Source: HXMU1420-13 sp034669965
Lineage (GTDB): Bacteria > Bacteroidota > Rhodothermia > Balneolales > Balneolaceae
DNA: 64,000 bases
Direction: 5' to 3'
NCBI GenBank assembly: GCA_034669965.1
Contig: JAXMOK010000003.1
Location: 248,001 to 312,000, forward strand
This document shows positions 62,619 to 64,000 of this stretch, piece after piece. The notes beneath the pieces are model-generated. The model was not told where the DNA came from. It saw nothing but the letters and a program-made list of their open reading frames with translations, and ran no database searches. The number at the start of each line of letters is the position of its first letter. Within the stretch, counting starts at the first letter, position 1. Both the position numbers and the translations under genes were made by a program.

Positions 62619-64000
62619 TTAATTCAAAAAACCAATCCGCTTTCTACTCTCCCAAATTCCACTCATTAGTAGCAATATTCCGGTACTAAAAAGAAGCCCC
62701 CAAATTACGATCACTGCGAGAGCTTCCCAGAAATCGTTGGTTCCTAATACCATCATAGGTACTAAACCTACAATAGTGGTGGTAGTTGTGACTAAAATAG
62801 TTCGGATTTTCTTTTTGAAGATGTACATCCAACAACGTAATCCCCGTACCCCTTTCGAGTGTTCTATCTGTTTTTGATGGATAAGCAGTATCGCATTATT
62901 CACTACAACGCCAATACTTAGTAAAGCTCCCGCAATAGCTCCGCGATCAAAAGCGAGATCGTTAGCAAGTGCTCCCAGCATTATCCCAATAACACAAAAA
63001 GGAATAGCGGAAATCACAAAAAGTGGACCCGACCAACTTTCTAAAAGTGCCGATACGATCATCCAAACACTTAATACACTCAACAAACCAATCAACCAAA
63101 GATTCCTTGATTGTTCTTCATTTTCTAGACTGAAATATGTATTCCCAAATTTGATTTCAGCCCCCACAGGTGCCGGTACTTCTTCCAATACGCTTTGAAT
63201 ATACTCCCGACCCATTCTATAATTTCCCAAAAAATTTAAACTGATGGTTCTTTCGTAGGCCTGATCTGTACGCCTAATTTCATTCAATGCTTTTTCTTTC
63301 CGAATTTCGGCAACCTCCCCAATATTGAAACTTGCCGTTTGTGTATTCCGGATGGTATTCACAAAATTCTCTTCATAAACTCTGTCAACTTCACTTCTTC
63401 CGATCAAATACATTTCCCGCCCTTCAAATTCAACCTTCCCGAAAGTATTGGTAGGATTTAAATCCAGCGATAAAGACTGCATAATCTCATATTCATTCAT
63501 CCCTTTCGCTGTGATCAACTCTTTATCAAAAACCAGTTTATACTGTTGGAAATCATCTCTGGAAAAATAGGAACTGGCATTTATGTCAACTTCTCTAACC
63601 CTTCTATTCCTTTCCAGGCGCTGTTTAATATCGTTCGCTAAATCTTCAAGCTCATTATAAGCATACCCGGTTAATTGGATGTTGTGGGATAAAGATTGAC
63701 CTCCAAAACCTGTACTTATCCCATCACCAAAACCAGAAACAGACGTGGCTACATTTCCGGTTCGAGCAGCTAGATACATCGCTTCTCCAAAAAAGTAATA
63801 AGGAGCAGGATCATATAGGAAATCCGGATCTACAGCGAAACGCATGTACGCTCCGAAATACTCCGACATCTCCGCCTCGAAATACGTAAACGCATGGGAA
63901 TACGGCTCTACAATCTTTTCATAATTTTGAACAATCTTATCCACTTCAGATAACGGAGTGCCTTGAGGAGTTCGAATATACACGGTGATATATTCCTGAT
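62619..64000 (-). CDS. RND family efflux transporter permease (AcrB/heavy-metal-like), C-terminal part
   Basis: Partial gene: 459 C-terminal residues are visible and the frame is open to the right edge (a GTG at 63983 is internal, since EYIT precedes it in frame). The region carries the second periplasmic part of an RND pump, starting VYIRTPQGTPLSEVDKIV, and the last transmembrane block. Family motifs are GAIAGALLSIGVVVNNAIL, the KKIRTILVTTTTTIVGLVPMM segment and a late WGLLFSTGILLLM helix. The drug or metal substrate is not visible. The first membrane half and any membrane-fusion partner lie beyond the window. Confidence 0.88.
   Translation of the reverse strand, partial: QEYITVYIRTPQGTPLSEVDKIVQNYEKIVEPYSHAFTYFEAEMSEYFGAYMRFAVDPDFLYDPAPYYFFGEAMYLAARTGNVATSVSGFGDGISTGFGGQSLSHNIQLTGYAYNELEDLANDIKQRLERNRRVREVDINASSYFSRDDFQQYKLVFDKELITAKGMNEYEIMQSLSLDLNPTNTFGKVEFEGREMYLIGRSEVDRVYEENFVNTIRNTQTASFNIGEVAEIRKEKALNEIRRTDQAYERTISLNFLGNYRMGREYIQSVLEEVPAPVGAEIKFGNTYFSLENEEQSRNLWLIGLLSVLSVWMIVSALLESWSGPLFVISAIPFCVIGIMLGALANDLAFDRGAIAGALLSIGVVVNNAILLIHQKQIEHSKGVRGLRCWMYIFKKKIRTILVTTTTTIVGLVPMMVLGTNDFWEALAVIVIWGLLFSTGILLLMSGIWESRKRIGFLN

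Noticed and set aside
1..64000. Long open frames on the strand opposite to real genes (for example within tamB, ppdK and the OstA-like gene)
   Set aside because: They lie fully within well-supported genes, show no family motifs, and have composition expected of shadow frames.
1..64000. Search by eye for tRNA, rRNA, CRISPR arrays, IS elements and phage genes
   Set aside because: No clover-leaf pattern, repeat-spacer array, transposase or integrase was seen. Absence is by reading only; a covariance-model run would be more certain.

Overview
This 64 kb window is a gene-dense, roughly 40% GC chromosomal segment of a Gram-negative bacterium of the FCB group, most likely Balneolota/Rhodothermota, probably marine. 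The grounds are a type IX secretion plug lipoprotein (DUF5103 type), a DUF5916 protein, an EF-G paralogue of Bacteroidota type, a 29-residue mS38/AURKAIP1-like ribosomal peptide, NFACT and OstA-like proteins of Bacteroidota type, many outer-membrane barrels and lipoproteins, sodium symporters, and few clear Shine-Dalgarno sites. I saw no rRNA, tRNA, CRISPR array, insertion sequence or phage gene. The species assignment is inference.

Layout. 1-882 (minus): start of a DacB-type D-Ala-D-Ala carboxypeptidase and a PtsN-like EIIA protein. 1034-4986 (plus): overlapping ccmB, holB, dapF and the T9SS plug lipoprotein. 4994-18423 (minus): one compact block reading NFACT protein, aroK, aroB, tamB, rnr, then a 1104-residue protease/propeller/barrel fusion. 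18473-19711: a conserved unknown, the mS38-like peptide and an HU protein. 19895-24107 (plus): AGCS symporter, upp, lptC and an OstA-like protein, meeting a DASS transporter tail to tail. 25558-29493 (minus): M15 peptidase, a decayed small secreted-protein gene, its intact relative, and an EF-G paralogue without the usual G3 histidine.

29702-36049: L-asparaginase, AlkB alkane monooxygenase, a PolB-like exonuclease, two AT-rich lipoproteins of similar plan, an ammonium transporter and a cysteine-bearing lipoprotein. 36058-41093 (minus): flavin disulfide reductase, pyruvate phosphate dikinase and a tandem pair of small membrane proteins. 41181-44235 (plus): an apparent metal-acquisition set (His/Cys peptide, acidic His-rich lipoprotein, ZnuD-like TonB receptor). 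44438-47408: LEA2 lipoprotein, Ogt and a secreted amidohydrolase. 47444-52848 (plus): a set linking outer-membrane barrels, a PepSY membrane protein, a blue-copper-like protein and a membrane adenylate cyclase. 52939-54543: a membrane protein, a winged-helix regulator and a second membrane protein, with matching dyads before both transcription units. 54658-64000: VOC and GNAT proteins, an HD hydrolase between two near-identical terminators, an M14 carboxypeptidase, a DUF5916 protein, a threonine/serine dehydratase and the C-terminal part of an RND pump.

Most of the window is envelope biogenesis (LPS transport, TamB, T9SS plug, TonB receptor) and core metabolism. The parts that most deserve a second look are the cupredoxin/adenylate cyclase/porin operon, the winged-helix regulator with its paired dyads, the protease/propeller/barrel fusion, the G3-variant EF-G, and the decaying small-protein paralogue.
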